This document shows, in pieces, positions 26,248 through 33,787 of a DNA stretch of 38,578 nucleotides. The stretch's first letter is position 1. Every line of letters starts with the position of its first letter. A program made the position numbers and the translations under genes. The notes below the pieces were generated by a model. The model ran no database searches. It saw only the letters and a program-made list of their open reading frames with translations, and was not told the DNA's origin. Origin of the DNA: an uncultured Pelagibacteraceae bacterium (lineage in GTDB: Bacteria; Pseudomonadota; Alphaproteobacteria; Pelagibacterales; Pelagibacteraceae); the NCBI GenBank assembly GCA_902614125.1, contig CACMJW010000009.1:1-38578 (forward strand). The letters are read 5' to 3'.

Positions 26248-26838
26248 TTATTTGATTATAAATTCCTCTAAAACCTTAAATAAAGAATTAATATCTCCGT
26301 TATTATTTTGTATTACTGAATTGAATTCTTCTTTTTGAGTTCTTGCTAAACTTAGTCCTTCCACCATTAAATCTCTGATTAAAGGTTTTTCTGGATTTTT
26401 TGTATAAATTCTCCAATCAATTTTTACTTCTGGTCTACCTTTGCTTGCCTCAAGTATACTATTTACTATTGTATATTTATCACTTACTTTTTTTTCTGAG
26501 ACTACATTAATTTTTGGATCAGTATAATCTACCAATCGACTAGAAAAACTCTTTAAAAAATAGCTTTTAAATAATTTTTGATATTTTGACTTATCTTCCT
26601 CAGAAATTGACTTTCTATATTTGCCAAGTGTGTACATACCTATTCCATTAATATCTACACTTCTTTCGGCAATATCATTTAGTTTTATAATTTTAGACTC
26701 AACTGGATCATCACTAGATAATACATTTGAAGCCTGATCAACAATTTCTTTAATTAAATCGCTCGGATTTTTGGCATATGTGGTATTTGATATAGTAAAA
26801 GAAATTAAGATTATAAATATTATTCTAAGAGAATTCAT
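26248..26838 (-). CDS. mlaC: MlaC-type periplasmic phospholipid-binding protein
   Basis: Periplasmic lipid shuttle of the Mla pathway, 196 aa. A signal peptide is visible (MNSLRIIFIILISFTISNTTYA). The mature part has the MlaC layout: SDLIKEIVDQASNVL at the start, a central LGKYRKSISEEDKSKYQKLFKSY helix pair (only partly quoted) ending in a YF-type segment, and a nuclear-transport-factor-like beta sheet with VDWRIY-like KIDWRIYTKN and IRDLMVEGLSLARTQKEEF near the end. It lies 6 bp downstream of mlaA. The inner-membrane ABC part (MlaFEDB) is not in the window and must be encoded elsewhere if present. Confidence 0.85.
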   Translation of the reverse strand: MNSLRIIFIILISFTISNTTYAKNPSDLIKEIVDQASNVLSSDDPVESKIIKLNDIAERSVDINGIGMYTLGKYRKSISEEDKSKYQKLFKSYFLKSFSSRLVDYTDPKINVVSEKKVSDKYTIVNSILEASKGRPEVKIDWRIYTKNPEKPLIRDLMVEGLSLARTQKEEFNSVIQNNNGDINSLFKVLEEFIIK

Positions 26839-26844
26839 TTAATT

Positions 26845-27642
26845 TTACTGGGCGTCAACTTCTTCCCAATCATCATCACTCAATGTTTCAGTAATTTCAT
26901 CAAGATTTTGTATTTTTTTTCGTCTATCTTGTAAGTATAAACTTCTTACAGAGGAATAAAGATCTAATGAGGTTCTCTCTAAACTATCAAAAGACTCTAA
27001 ATTTTTGGCTCTAAAATCAACACCACTCATAACTCTACTTAAATAATAATCTGCCTCATTAAAATATTGAGTATCATTAGCTATTGTAAGGTTGTACCAC
27101 GCATCACCTCCCATTATGTTAGCAACTGAACCTAAAGAATCTCTTACAGTTGTAGGACCCAACACAGGCAAAACAAAATAACATCCTTCACTTACACCCC
27201 ATGTGCCAAGGGTTTGCCCATAATCTTCTTTTTCTCTTTTTTCTAAACCATAATAAGATGCAACATCAAATAAACCACCAATTCCTAAAGTTGTATTAAT
27301 AACAAATCTTAAAGTATTCACTCCTGCATCTTTAAAATGACCTTGTAAAACATTGTTAGGTATCGTTACAACATTACTTAAATTTCCAAGAGCATTGCTT
27401 GCTCCTGATCTTACAGGTTGAGGAAGCTTTCTATAACCAGTTGCTAATGGTTTAAAAATTACTTTATCTAATCCTTGGTTGAATGCAAAAATACCCCTAT
27501 TAACTTTTTCGAAACAATCATTAATTTCACCAGAACTAGATTTATTTTTTATTTCAAGACTTCCATCAGAGCCAGCATTAGCAATTGAAAACAACATATT
27601 GCTGACAAAAATTAATGTAATGATTTTAAAGTACTTTTTCAT
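26845..27642 (-). CDS. mlaA: MlaA (VacJ)-type outer-membrane lipid-asymmetry protein
   Basis: 265-aa protein of the Mla pathway, which removes misplaced phospholipids from the outer leaflet of the outer membrane. The MlaA fold is clear: NRGIFAFNQGLDKVIFKPLA, VRSGASNALGNLSNVVTIPNN, LRFVINTTLGIGGLFDVAS and GQTLGTWGVSEGCYFVLPVLGPTTVRD (the last quoted only in part by families). The N-terminal signal peptide MKKYFKIITLIFVSNMLFSIANA ends in an AxA site, and no lipobox cysteine follows it, whereas E. coli MlaA is a lipoprotein. The C-terminus is acidic (SDDDWEEVDAQ). It is followed by mlaC in the same operon. Confidence 0.88.
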   Translation of the reverse strand: MKKYFKIITLIFVSNMLFSIANAGSDGSLEIKNKSSSGEINDCFEKVNRGIFAFNQGLDKVIFKPLATGYRKLPQPVRSGASNALGNLSNVVTIPNNVLQGHFKDAGVNTLRFVINTTLGIGGLFDVASYYGLEKREKEDYGQTLGTWGVSEGCYFVLPVLGPTTVRDSLGSVANIMGGDAWYNLTIANDTQYFNEADYYLSRVMSGVDFRAKNLESFDSLERTSLDLYSSVRSLYLQDRRKKIQNLDEITETLSDDDWEEVDAQ

Positions 27643-27696
27643 AAAACAATTTATATTATAACTTTAAATAATATAAACATTAAATTGTTTAAATTT

Positions 27697-28422
27697 ATGC
27701 CAAATATTGTTGAAAAAATGACTTTAAACTACTCTCCAAATTTTGATTTAAAGAAAAGAAATAAATCGAAAATTAAATATTTGATATTTCATTATACGGG
27801 AATGAAGAGTGATAAATCTGCAGTTGAAAGACTAACTGACATAAACTCGAAAGTTAGCTGTCATTATTACATTGATCAAAAAGGTCAAATTATTCAAATA
27901 GTGCCAGATTTATATGTTGCTTGGCATGCAGGTAAATCATTTTGGAAAAAAGATAAAAATTTAAATAAAAGTTCTATTGGTATAGAAATTTCAAACCCAG
28001 GTCATGATAATAAGTACAAAAAATTTAACAAGAAACAAATTGAAAGCTTAATTAAATTATCAAAAAAATTAATTAAAAAATATTCAATTAAAAATAAAAA
28101 TATTTTAGGACATTCAGATATAGCTCCATTAAGAAAAAAAGATCCTGGTGAATATTTTCCTTGGCATTTTTTATATAAAAAAAATATAGGGATTTGGCAT
28201 AAATATAAAAAAAATAAAGAAGATAAATTTAAGATACTTAAATCGAAAATATTAGAAAAAAATTTTTTTTTAAATTTGAAAAAATTTGGATATTCGATTT
28301 TATTTGAAAACTTTTCAGAAAAAAAAAAATTGATAAAAGCATTTCAAATGAGATTTAGACCTGAAAGAGTAAGTGGTATTTTAGATCTTGAAACCTTCAA
28401 CATCTCAAAAACCCTTAAATAA
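27697..28422 (+). CDS. N-acetylmuramoyl-L-alanine amidase (Amidase_2, AmpD/AmiD-like)
   Basis: Zinc amidase cleaving the bond between N-acetylmuramic acid and the peptide stem, 241 aa from the ATG at 27697. The Amidase_2 domain shows the first zinc histidine in FHYTG, CHYYIDQKGQIIQIVPD, VAWHAGKS, IGIEISNPGH, and the second histidine with DPGEYFPW in GHSDIAPLRKKDPG. The last 60 residues look like a degraded peptidoglycan-binding domain (KAFQMRFRPERVSGILDLET). No signal peptide is visible, so it may act in cytosolic wall recycling like AmpD. A TTG at 27685 and an ATG at 27718 are alternative starts. The amidase-rnpB-mraZ order is known from other alphaproteobacteria. Confidence 0.87.
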   Translation: MPNIVEKMTLNYSPNFDLKKRNKSKIKYLIFHYTGMKSDKSAVERLTDINSKVSCHYYIDQKGQIIQIVPDLYVAWHAGKSFWKKDKNLNKSSIGIEISNPGHDNKYKKFNKKQIESLIKLSKKLIKKYSIKNKNILGHSDIAPLRKKDPGEYFPWHFLYKKNIGIWHKYKKNKEDKFKILKSKILEKNFFLNLKKFGYSILFENFSEKKKLIKAFQMRFRPERVSGILDLETFNISKTLK

Positions 28423-28438
28423 CTTACATTAAAAATTA

Positions 28439-28466
28439 TTGAAAAATTTTTAAAAATTAATATTTT
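28439..28466 (+). promoter_or_regulatory. Predicted promoter of rnpB
   Basis: TTGAAA at 28439-28444, a 16-bp spacer and TATTTT at 28461-28466. The start would fall at about 28473, matching the 5' side of RNase P RNA helix P1 (28472). Confidence 0.4.
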
Positions 28467-28471
28467 CCCAC

Positions 28472-28829
28472 TGCCAGATAAATGACTTATCACTTTAAGA
28501 AATTAAAGAGGAAAGTCCGGGCTCTACAAAGACGCAGTGCCAGTTAACGACTGGCGGGGGAAACCCCAGGGATAGTGCCACAGAAAATAAACCGCCTTAT
28601 CAAGGCAAGGGTGAAAAGGTGTGGTAAGAGCACACCGGCTAAGTTGGTAACAGCTAGCGCATGGAAAACCCCACTGAGAGCAAGACTGAGTAGAGATGAC
28701 ATTGTTAGAAATAACTAAAAGCAGTCTTTGGCTAGTCATCAGGGTTAGTTGCTTGAGCTTTAAAGTGATTTAAAGCCTAGATAAATGATAAGTTTAAACG
28801 ACAGAACCCGGCTTATAGTTTATCTGGCA
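28472..28829 (+). ncRNA. rnpB: RNase P RNA
   Basis: Catalytic RNA of RNase P, which makes tRNA 5' ends; about 358 nt, bacterial type A. The ends are set by helix P1, with TGCCAGATAAA at 28472-28482 pairing perfectly with TTTATCTGGCA at 28819-28829. The universal core is present: GAGGAAAGTCCGGGCTC near the 5' side and ACAGAACCCGGCTTA near the 3' side, plus the GGGAAACCCCAGGGATAGTGCCACAGAAA region (conserved CR elements, partly quoted). An open frame on the opposite strand here (28524-28739) is a by-product of this RNA. It lies between the amidase gene and mraZ. Confidence 0.96.
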
Positions 28830-28903
28830 TTTATCATTCAAATCTAAAAATGCATCGCAAACCTAAACAAATTTAAAGGTTATTTGAAGCCTAGAAACAT
28901 TAT

Positions 28904-28932
28904 TTGACTATTTTTTTAAATACCCATATATT
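28904..28932 (+). promoter_or_regulatory. Predicted promoter of the mraZ-fts-mur cluster
   Basis: TTGACT at 28904-28909, a 17-bp spacer and TATATT at 28927-28932. It should drive the whole division/wall cluster from mraZ on. The -10 lies between the first two MraZ boxes. Confidence 0.55.
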
Positions 28933-28946
28933 CCCACATATTCCCA
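28922..28946 (-). promoter_or_regulatory. MraZ-binding boxes (three TGGGN repeats)
   Basis: On the minus strand TGGGA (28942-28946), TGGGA (28932-28936) and TGGGT (28922-28926) recur with an exact 10-bp period, so 5-bp spacers. MraZ binds TGGGN direct repeats with this spacing in other bacteria and represses its own operon. The boxes overlap the predicted -10, as expected of a repressor site. Confidence 0.75.
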
Positions 28947-28974
28947 AATATGGAAATATTAAATAAATATAAAT

Positions 28975-29430
28975 ATGTTTTTATCTACTTTCGAAAACAA
29001 ATTAGACAAAAAAGGAAGAGTTTCAGTGCCAGCATCTTTTAGATCCTACCTCTCCAATATGGGTTATAACGGAATTATTTGTTACCCCTCATTTAATAAC
29101 CAATCTATTGAAGCTTGGCCACAAGATAGAATAGAAAAAATTTCAAACGCAATAGATACTTTAAATCCTTTTGAGGAAAAAAAGGATTATTTTGCAACAT
29201 CAATTTTATCTGAAAGTATCAATTTACAATTTGATAGCGAAGGTAGAATTTTACTAACAAAGAAATTACTTAAACATGCAAAAATCAAAAATAACATGAT
29301 ATTTGTTGGTCTTGGAAAAACCTTCCAAATTTGGGAACCAACAAATTTTGAAAAATTTAGGGTAACAGCAAAGAAAAAATCAAACATCAATAGAGCTAGC
29401 CTTAAATGGGAGCGGCAATTTAATAACTAA
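28975..29430 (+). CDS. mraZ: Transcriptional regulator MraZ
   Basis: DNA-binding protein of 151 aa with the two tandem SpoVT/AbrB-like MraZ halves: [20 protein letters not shown] (about residues 4-23) and [20 protein letters not shown] (about 80-99). The DxxGR motif of each half, which contacts DNA, is intact. It normally forms a ring-shaped oligomer that represses the division and cell-wall cluster it heads. Three matching boxes lie upstream of the gene. ftsZ follows after 11 bp. Confidence 0.95.
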   Translation: MFLSTFENKLDKKGRVSVPASFRSYLSNMGYNGIICYPSFNNQSIEAWPQDRIEKISNAIDTLNPFEEKKDYFATSILSESINLQFDSEGRILLTKKLLKHAKIKNNMIFVGLGKTFQIWEPTNFEKFRVTAKKKSNINRASLKWERQFNN

Positions 29431-29441
29431 GAGGGAGATAT

Positions 29442-30869
29442 ATGACTATAAACTTTAAAACACCAGATATTAGAGAGTTGAAACCAAGAATACTAGTTCT
29501 TGGAGTTGGAGGAGCTGGAGGAAATGCTATCAACGGTATGATAGATGCTGGACTCCAAGGTGTAGAATTTATTGCAGTAAATACTGATGCACAAGATTTA
29601 AGATTGAGTAAAGCTCAAGGAAAAATTCAAATGGGTTTAAATCTTACAAAAGGTTTGGGTGCTGGAGCCAAGTTAGACATTGGAGAGGCAGCAGCTGATG
29701 AATCTCTAAATGAAATTGTAAATATTCTACAAGGTGCAAATATGGTTTTTATTACTGCAGGAATGGGTGGTGGAACTGGAACAGGTGCTGCACACGTGAT
29801 TGCAAGAGCTGCAAAAGAATTAAATATTCTTACAGTTGGTGTTATCACTCTACCATTTTTATATGAAGGTCCATCAAGAATGCGTAAAGCACAACAAGGT
29901 CTAGACGAATTAAGAAAGCATGTTGATACAATAATTGTAGTTCCAAATCAAAATTTATTTAAGATTGCGAGCGAACAAACTACTTTTGAAGAATCTTTCG
30001 AGTTATCAAATGATGTCTTACTACATGGAGTACAAAGCATCACAGACTTAATGGTAAGACCTGGATTAATAAATTTAGACTTTGCAGATGTTGAAACAGT
30101 TATGAGTTCAATGGGCAAAGCGATGATGGGAACAGGACAATCAGAAGGTGAGGGAAGAGCAGTAAAGGCAGCCGAGATGGCTATAAATAATCCATTAATT
30201 GACGATTACACACTTAAAGGTGCTAAAGGGCTACTTGTTAACATAACTGGGGGCAAAGACTTAAAACTTTTTGAGGTAGACGAAGCTGTAAACAAAGTAA
30301 GAGCTGAAGTTGATCCAGAGGCAGAACTTATTATTGGGGCAATTACAGATGAAAATTTAGATGGAGCAATGAGAGTATCAATTGTTGCAACTTCACTTGA
30401 TGGTCAACAACCTGAACCAAAATCAGTTATCAACATGGTGCACAGGATACAAAATAGAAATCCTGGCTACACAGATTTTTCTAATACAGGTTCATCTCAA
30501 TCATTTACATTTTCAAATCCAAACAATTCAATAATCACTAGTGGAGCGAATGCTCTTAAAATTGAAGAAGAAATAAAAAATGAAAATTTAAATGTAAACT
30601 CAAATGAGATGGAAACTTATCAAGAAAATTCTGGTGAAAAAGAAAGTTTGGAAAGTCAAGTAGTAGAAAACAGCTCAAATATAGTTGACAAAGAATTTTC
30701 TTCAAATGGTCTTGAAAATTTTAAATTTAATGAAGAAGAAACTCCCGAACTTTTCAATTCTGATAGTGAGGTGATAAATGAGGAAAACTCAACAAAATCA
30801 GATGAGGATCAAATTTCTGAGGAAGATGATCTAGAAATACCAGCATTTTTGAGAAGACAAAAAAATTAA
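29442..30869 (+). CDS. ftsZ: Cell division protein FtsZ
   Basis: Tubulin-like GTPase of 475 aa that forms the Z-ring. The GTPase domain has [13 protein letters not shown] at the N-terminus, the tubulin signature GGGTGTGAA (about residue 108), the T7 loop region ([11 protein letters not shown]) and VATSLDG-type core end. A 130-residue acidic linker follows, closed by the conserved C-terminal peptide [12 protein letters not shown] that binds FtsA and other partners. A strong AGGGAG ribosome site precedes the ATG, unlike most genes here, which fits high expression. Its place between mraZ and rsmH is unusual; in most bacteria ftsZ is near the end of the cluster, after ftsA. Confidence 0.96.
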   Translation: MTINFKTPDIRELKPRILVLGVGGAGGNAINGMIDAGLQGVEFIAVNTDAQDLRLSKAQGKIQMGLNLTKGLGAGAKLDIGEAAADESLNEIVNILQGANMVFITAGMGGGTGTGAAHVIARAAKELNILTVGVITLPFLYEGPSRMRKAQQGLDELRKHVDTIIVVPNQNLFKIASEQTTFEESFELSNDVLLHGVQSITDLMVRPGLINLDFADVETVMSSMGKAMMGTGQSEGEGRAVKAAEMAINNPLIDDYTLKGAKGLLVNITGGKDLKLFEVDEAVNKVRAEVDPEAELIIGAITDENLDGAMRVSIVATSLDGQQPEPKSVINMVHRIQNRNPGYTDFSNTGSSQSFTFSNPNNSIITSGANALKIEEEIKNENLNVNSNEMETYQENSGEKESLESQVVENSSNIVDKEFSSNGLENFKFNEEETPELFNSDSEVINEENSTKSDEDQISEEDDLEIPAFLRRQKN

Positions 30870-30887
30870 TGTTCTTCAAAAAAATAA

Positions 30888-31889
30888 ATGAATGCCACCA
30901 TAAATCTGGAAAAAAACCATTTTCCAGTTTTGCTAAATGAATTAATTAGCATTATTTCCCCTCTTTATGGTGGCACATTTATAGATTGCACTTTAGGTCA
31001 AGGCGGATATTCAAAAGAAATATTAAAAACAAAATCAAATAAAGTAATTGCTCTTGATAGAGATCCTGATGTTGTACAGATTGCAAAAAAAATTGAACAT
31101 CAAAATAAAAATCGATTTAATTTCTTTAATAATAAATTTTCAGAAATTGATAAATTAAATATTAAAGATACTGATATTAAAGCTGTAATATTTGATTTAG
31201 GTTATTCTTTAAATCAAATTTTGGATTTAAAAAAAGGATTGTCATTTAAAAGCACTGGAAAATTAGATATGAGATTGGGTTTAAATCAGTTTTCATGTGA
31301 TGATGTGATTTCAAATATCTCAGAAAAAAGTTTAAGTAAAATCTTTAAAATATTTGGAGAGGAAAAAAATTCAAAATTAATTGCAAGAAGAATAATTAAA
31401 TATAGAAATAAAAATAAACTTAAAACTGAAGATTTGGTCAATATTGTAGCAGAAATTAAAAAGTATAAATTTTCTAGAACAAATCCATCAACAAAAATTT
31501 TTCAGGCTTTACGAATTTATATTAATAAAGAGATAAGTGAATTGATAAACGGATTAATATATTCATTCAAAATTCTACCGGTTGGAGGAATGATTGTTGT
31601 AGTTACTTTTCATTCAATAGAGGATAAAATAGTTAAATTTTTTTTTAAAAATTATTCTGATAAAAAAAATTCTTCACGATATGTACCGAGTATAATTAAA
31701 AATAATTGTCTGAAATTAAAAAATAATAAACCGATTATTCCAAGTGATGACGAAGTAAAAATTAACCCTGCATCAAGATCAGCAAAACTTAGATATGCCA
31801 TTAAAACTCATGAAAATGATAACTTTGATGAATTACATGAAAAATTTAATTACTTAATTGAGACAGAGAATTTAAGTTATAATTCATGA
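30888..31889 (+). CDS. rsmH: 16S rRNA (cytosine(1402)-N(4))-methyltransferase
   Basis: SAM-dependent methyltransferase of 333 aa acting on C1402 of 16S rRNA in the decoding centre (formerly MraW). Marks: HFPVLLNELISII at the start, the SAM-binding GGTFIDCTLGQGGYSKEIL, ALDRDPD for the ribose, FDLGYSLNQILD, KIFQALRIYINKEISEL and the C-terminal VTFHSIEDKIVKFFFK with NPASRSAKLR. The usual DLGxSSxQLD is changed to DLGYSLNQILD but is recognisable. It overlaps the next small gene by 4 nt (ATGA). The protein is very lysine-rich, in contrast to FtsZ just upstream. Confidence 0.95.
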   Translation: MNATINLEKNHFPVLLNELISIISPLYGGTFIDCTLGQGGYSKEILKTKSNKVIALDRDPDVVQIAKKIEHQNKNRFNFFNNKFSEIDKLNIKDTDIKAVIFDLGYSLNQILDLKKGLSFKSTGKLDMRLGLNQFSCDDVISNISEKSLSKIFKIFGEEKNSKLIARRIIKYRNKNKLKTEDLVNIVAEIKKYKFSRTNPSTKIFQALRIYINKEISELINGLIYSFKILPVGGMIVVVTFHSIEDKIVKFFFKNYSDKKNSSRYVPSIIKNNCLKLKNNKPIIPSDDEVKINPASRSAKLRYAIKTHENDNFDELHEKFNYLIETENLSYNS

Positions 31890-32173
31890 AAAAAATAATT
31901 ACTTTAATCCCTGTTATTTTTTTAATATTAGCAACAACTTTGACTAAAAATTCTACAAAACAATTAGACAAAAAAATATTTGAGACAAAAGAAAATATAA
32001 GAGCTTTAGAGAATCGTTTGGAGCTAGTACTTTTAGATTATAATTTTCTCAGTTCTCCAAAAAAATTAATGGAATATCAAACAAAATTTTTTGAAAATAA
32101 CCTTATTCAATTAAATATTAACAACATTAAAAATTTAGAAGATTTGAATAAAAAGATAATAAACGATGAGTGA
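31886..32173 (+). CDS. ftsL: FtsL-like division protein
   Basis: 95-aa bitopic membrane protein: a short cytosolic start, one membrane helix (IITLIPVIFLILATTL), then a helical stretch with coiled-coil character (KIFETKENIRALENRLELVLLDYNFLSSPKKL, quoted in families as ENIRALENRLELVLLDYNFL). This is the FtsL layout, and the place between rsmH and ftsI is the canonical ftsL place. FtsL sequences diverge strongly, so position carries most of the weight. It overlaps rsmH by 4 nt and ftsI by 8 nt. Confidence 0.75.
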   Translation: MKKIITLIPVIFLILATTLTKNSTKQLDKKIFETKENIRALENRLELVLLDYNFLSSPKKLMEYQTKFFENNLIQLNINNIKNLEDLNKKIINDE

Positions 32174-33779
32174 ATTTAAGTTTGTTGTAAACAAATCAAA
32201 TTTAAAAATCTCTTTTGAGAGAATTGCTTTTATATTTTTTATTTTTTTTATAATTTTTTTGTTGTTTTCAGCTAAAATTTTATTTCTCGGTTATAATAAT
32301 CTACCTGAACAAAAAGTTACAAAAAAAAAAGAAAATTTCAGATCTAGTATTATTGATAGAGAAGGGGATATTTTAGCTAAATCAGTAAGAATAACTAACT
32401 TAGGAATAGATCCAAAGTTAGTTGTTGACAAAAAAAAACTATTATTATCTTTAAAATTACTTTTTCCTGATAAAAACTTCAAAGATCAAATAAATGGAAA
32501 AAAATTTTTTTATGTAAAAAAAAAAATATCACCAGAAAAATTAGAAGCAGTTTTAAAATTAGGTGAAAAGGCATTTAGATTAGAAGAAAAAATTGCAAGA
32601 GTGTATCCAAATAGAGAATTGTTTAGTCATATTATTGGTCAAATAGATGATGATAATAATGGTATATCTGGATTAGAAAAAAGTTTTGATTACGAGTTAA
32701 GGTCCTCAAAAGAGGCTTTAAAACTTACTGTTGATAAAGAACTGCAATATCTAATTAGAGAAGAGCTAGTAAAAGCTGAAGATATATTCAACAATGTTGG
32801 GAGTGCAGCAATATTAATGAACATTCATAATGGAGAAATACTATCAATGATTTCTCTTCCAGATTTTGATTTAAACAAAAGAAAAAATCTTGAAGATTTA
32901 AAATATATAAATAGAGCAACGAAGGGAGTTTATGAATTAGGATCAGTTTTTAAAACTTTCACTTTAGCTGCTGGAATAAATTATGATGTAGTTGGTCCAG
33001 AAACACAATTTACAAATCTAAAAAAGAAAATTACTTGTAATAAAAATTCAATAGAAGAATATGACAACAAAATCCCTTCAGATTTAACCGCTGAACAAAT
33101 TTTAATAAGATCTGGAAATATAGGATCTGTTCGTATTGCTCAGAAAGTTGGAATAGATAATTTTGAAGATTTTTTAGTTAGAATTGGAATTTTAAAGCAA
33201 CTTACATTTGATACAGATGAAATTGGAACTACTCAAATTGGAAGATGGGGTAAATGTAAACTTGCTACAGTTGCTTTTGGGCATGGTATAGCTACTACAC
33301 TTTTACAACTAGCAAAGGGTTACTCTATTGTTACAAATGGCGGATATGAAATAAATCCAACATTGATAAAAAAAAAAGATAAATATGATAAAATAAGATT
33401 AATTAATAAAGATGTCTCAAATCTCATTAATCCAATATTAAGAAAAATAGTATCAACAGAGGAGGGTACAGCTGGATTTGCAAATGTTGCTGGATTTGAA
33501 GTTGGAGGAAAAACAGGTACCGCTGATCAACCAGCAGGTGGAGAATATTCAAAGAAAAAAATTAATACTTTTGCTTCTGTCTTTCCATCATCAAATCCAA
33601 TGTTTGCTTTAGTAGTAATGCTAGATGAACCCAAACCAAATAAAGAATTTGTTTATTATTATAGAGATGGAAGACAACCACATAAAGGAAATTGGAGAAA
33701 TACAGCAGGATGGACTACTGTTTGGGTTACAGGTCAAATAATCGAAAAAATTGGGCCAATTTTAGCCACAAAATATTAA
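32166..33779 (+). CDS. ftsI: Peptidoglycan transpeptidase FtsI (PBP3)
   Basis: Division-specific penicillin-binding protein of 537 aa that crosslinks septal peptidoglycan. One N-terminal membrane helix (about residues 19-42) is followed by the class B PBP dimerisation region with RSSIIDREGDILAKS. The transpeptidase domain has the nucleophile motif S260-V-F-K, the S316-G-N motif and K449-T-G (GGKTGTADQP). Length is in the normal range (540-590). Encoded directly after ftsL with an 8-nt overlap, and 8 bp before the murE/murF fusion. Confidence 0.94.
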   Translation: MSEFKFVVNKSNLKISFERIAFIFFIFFIIFLLFSAKILFLGYNNLPEQKVTKKKENFRSSIIDREGDILAKSVRITNLGIDPKLVVDKKKLLLSLKLLFPDKNFKDQINGKKFFYVKKKISPEKLEAVLKLGEKAFRLEEKIARVYPNRELFSHIIGQIDDDNNGISGLEKSFDYELRSSKEALKLTVDKELQYLIREELVKAEDIFNNVGSAAILMNIHNGEILSMISLPDFDLNKRKNLEDLKYINRATKGVYELGSVFKTFTLAAGINYDVVGPETQFTNLKKKITCNKNSIEEYDNKIPSDLTAEQILIRSGNIGSVRIAQKVGIDNFEDFLVRIGILKQLTFDTDEIGTTQIGRWGKCKLATVAFGHGIATTLLQLAKGYSIVTNGGYEINPTLIKKKDKYDKIRLINKDVSNLINPILRKIVSTEEGTAGFANVAGFEVGGKTGTADQPAGGEYSKKKINTFASVFPSSNPMFALVVMLDEPKPNKEFVYYYRDGRQPHKGNWRNTAGWTTVWVTGQIIEKIGPILATKY

Positions 33780-33787
33780 GAGCGTAA

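Noticed and set aside
28524..28739. Open frame of 71 codons on the minus strand
   Set aside because: It lies wholly inside RNase P RNA, whose conserved elements and P1 pairing explain the sequence.
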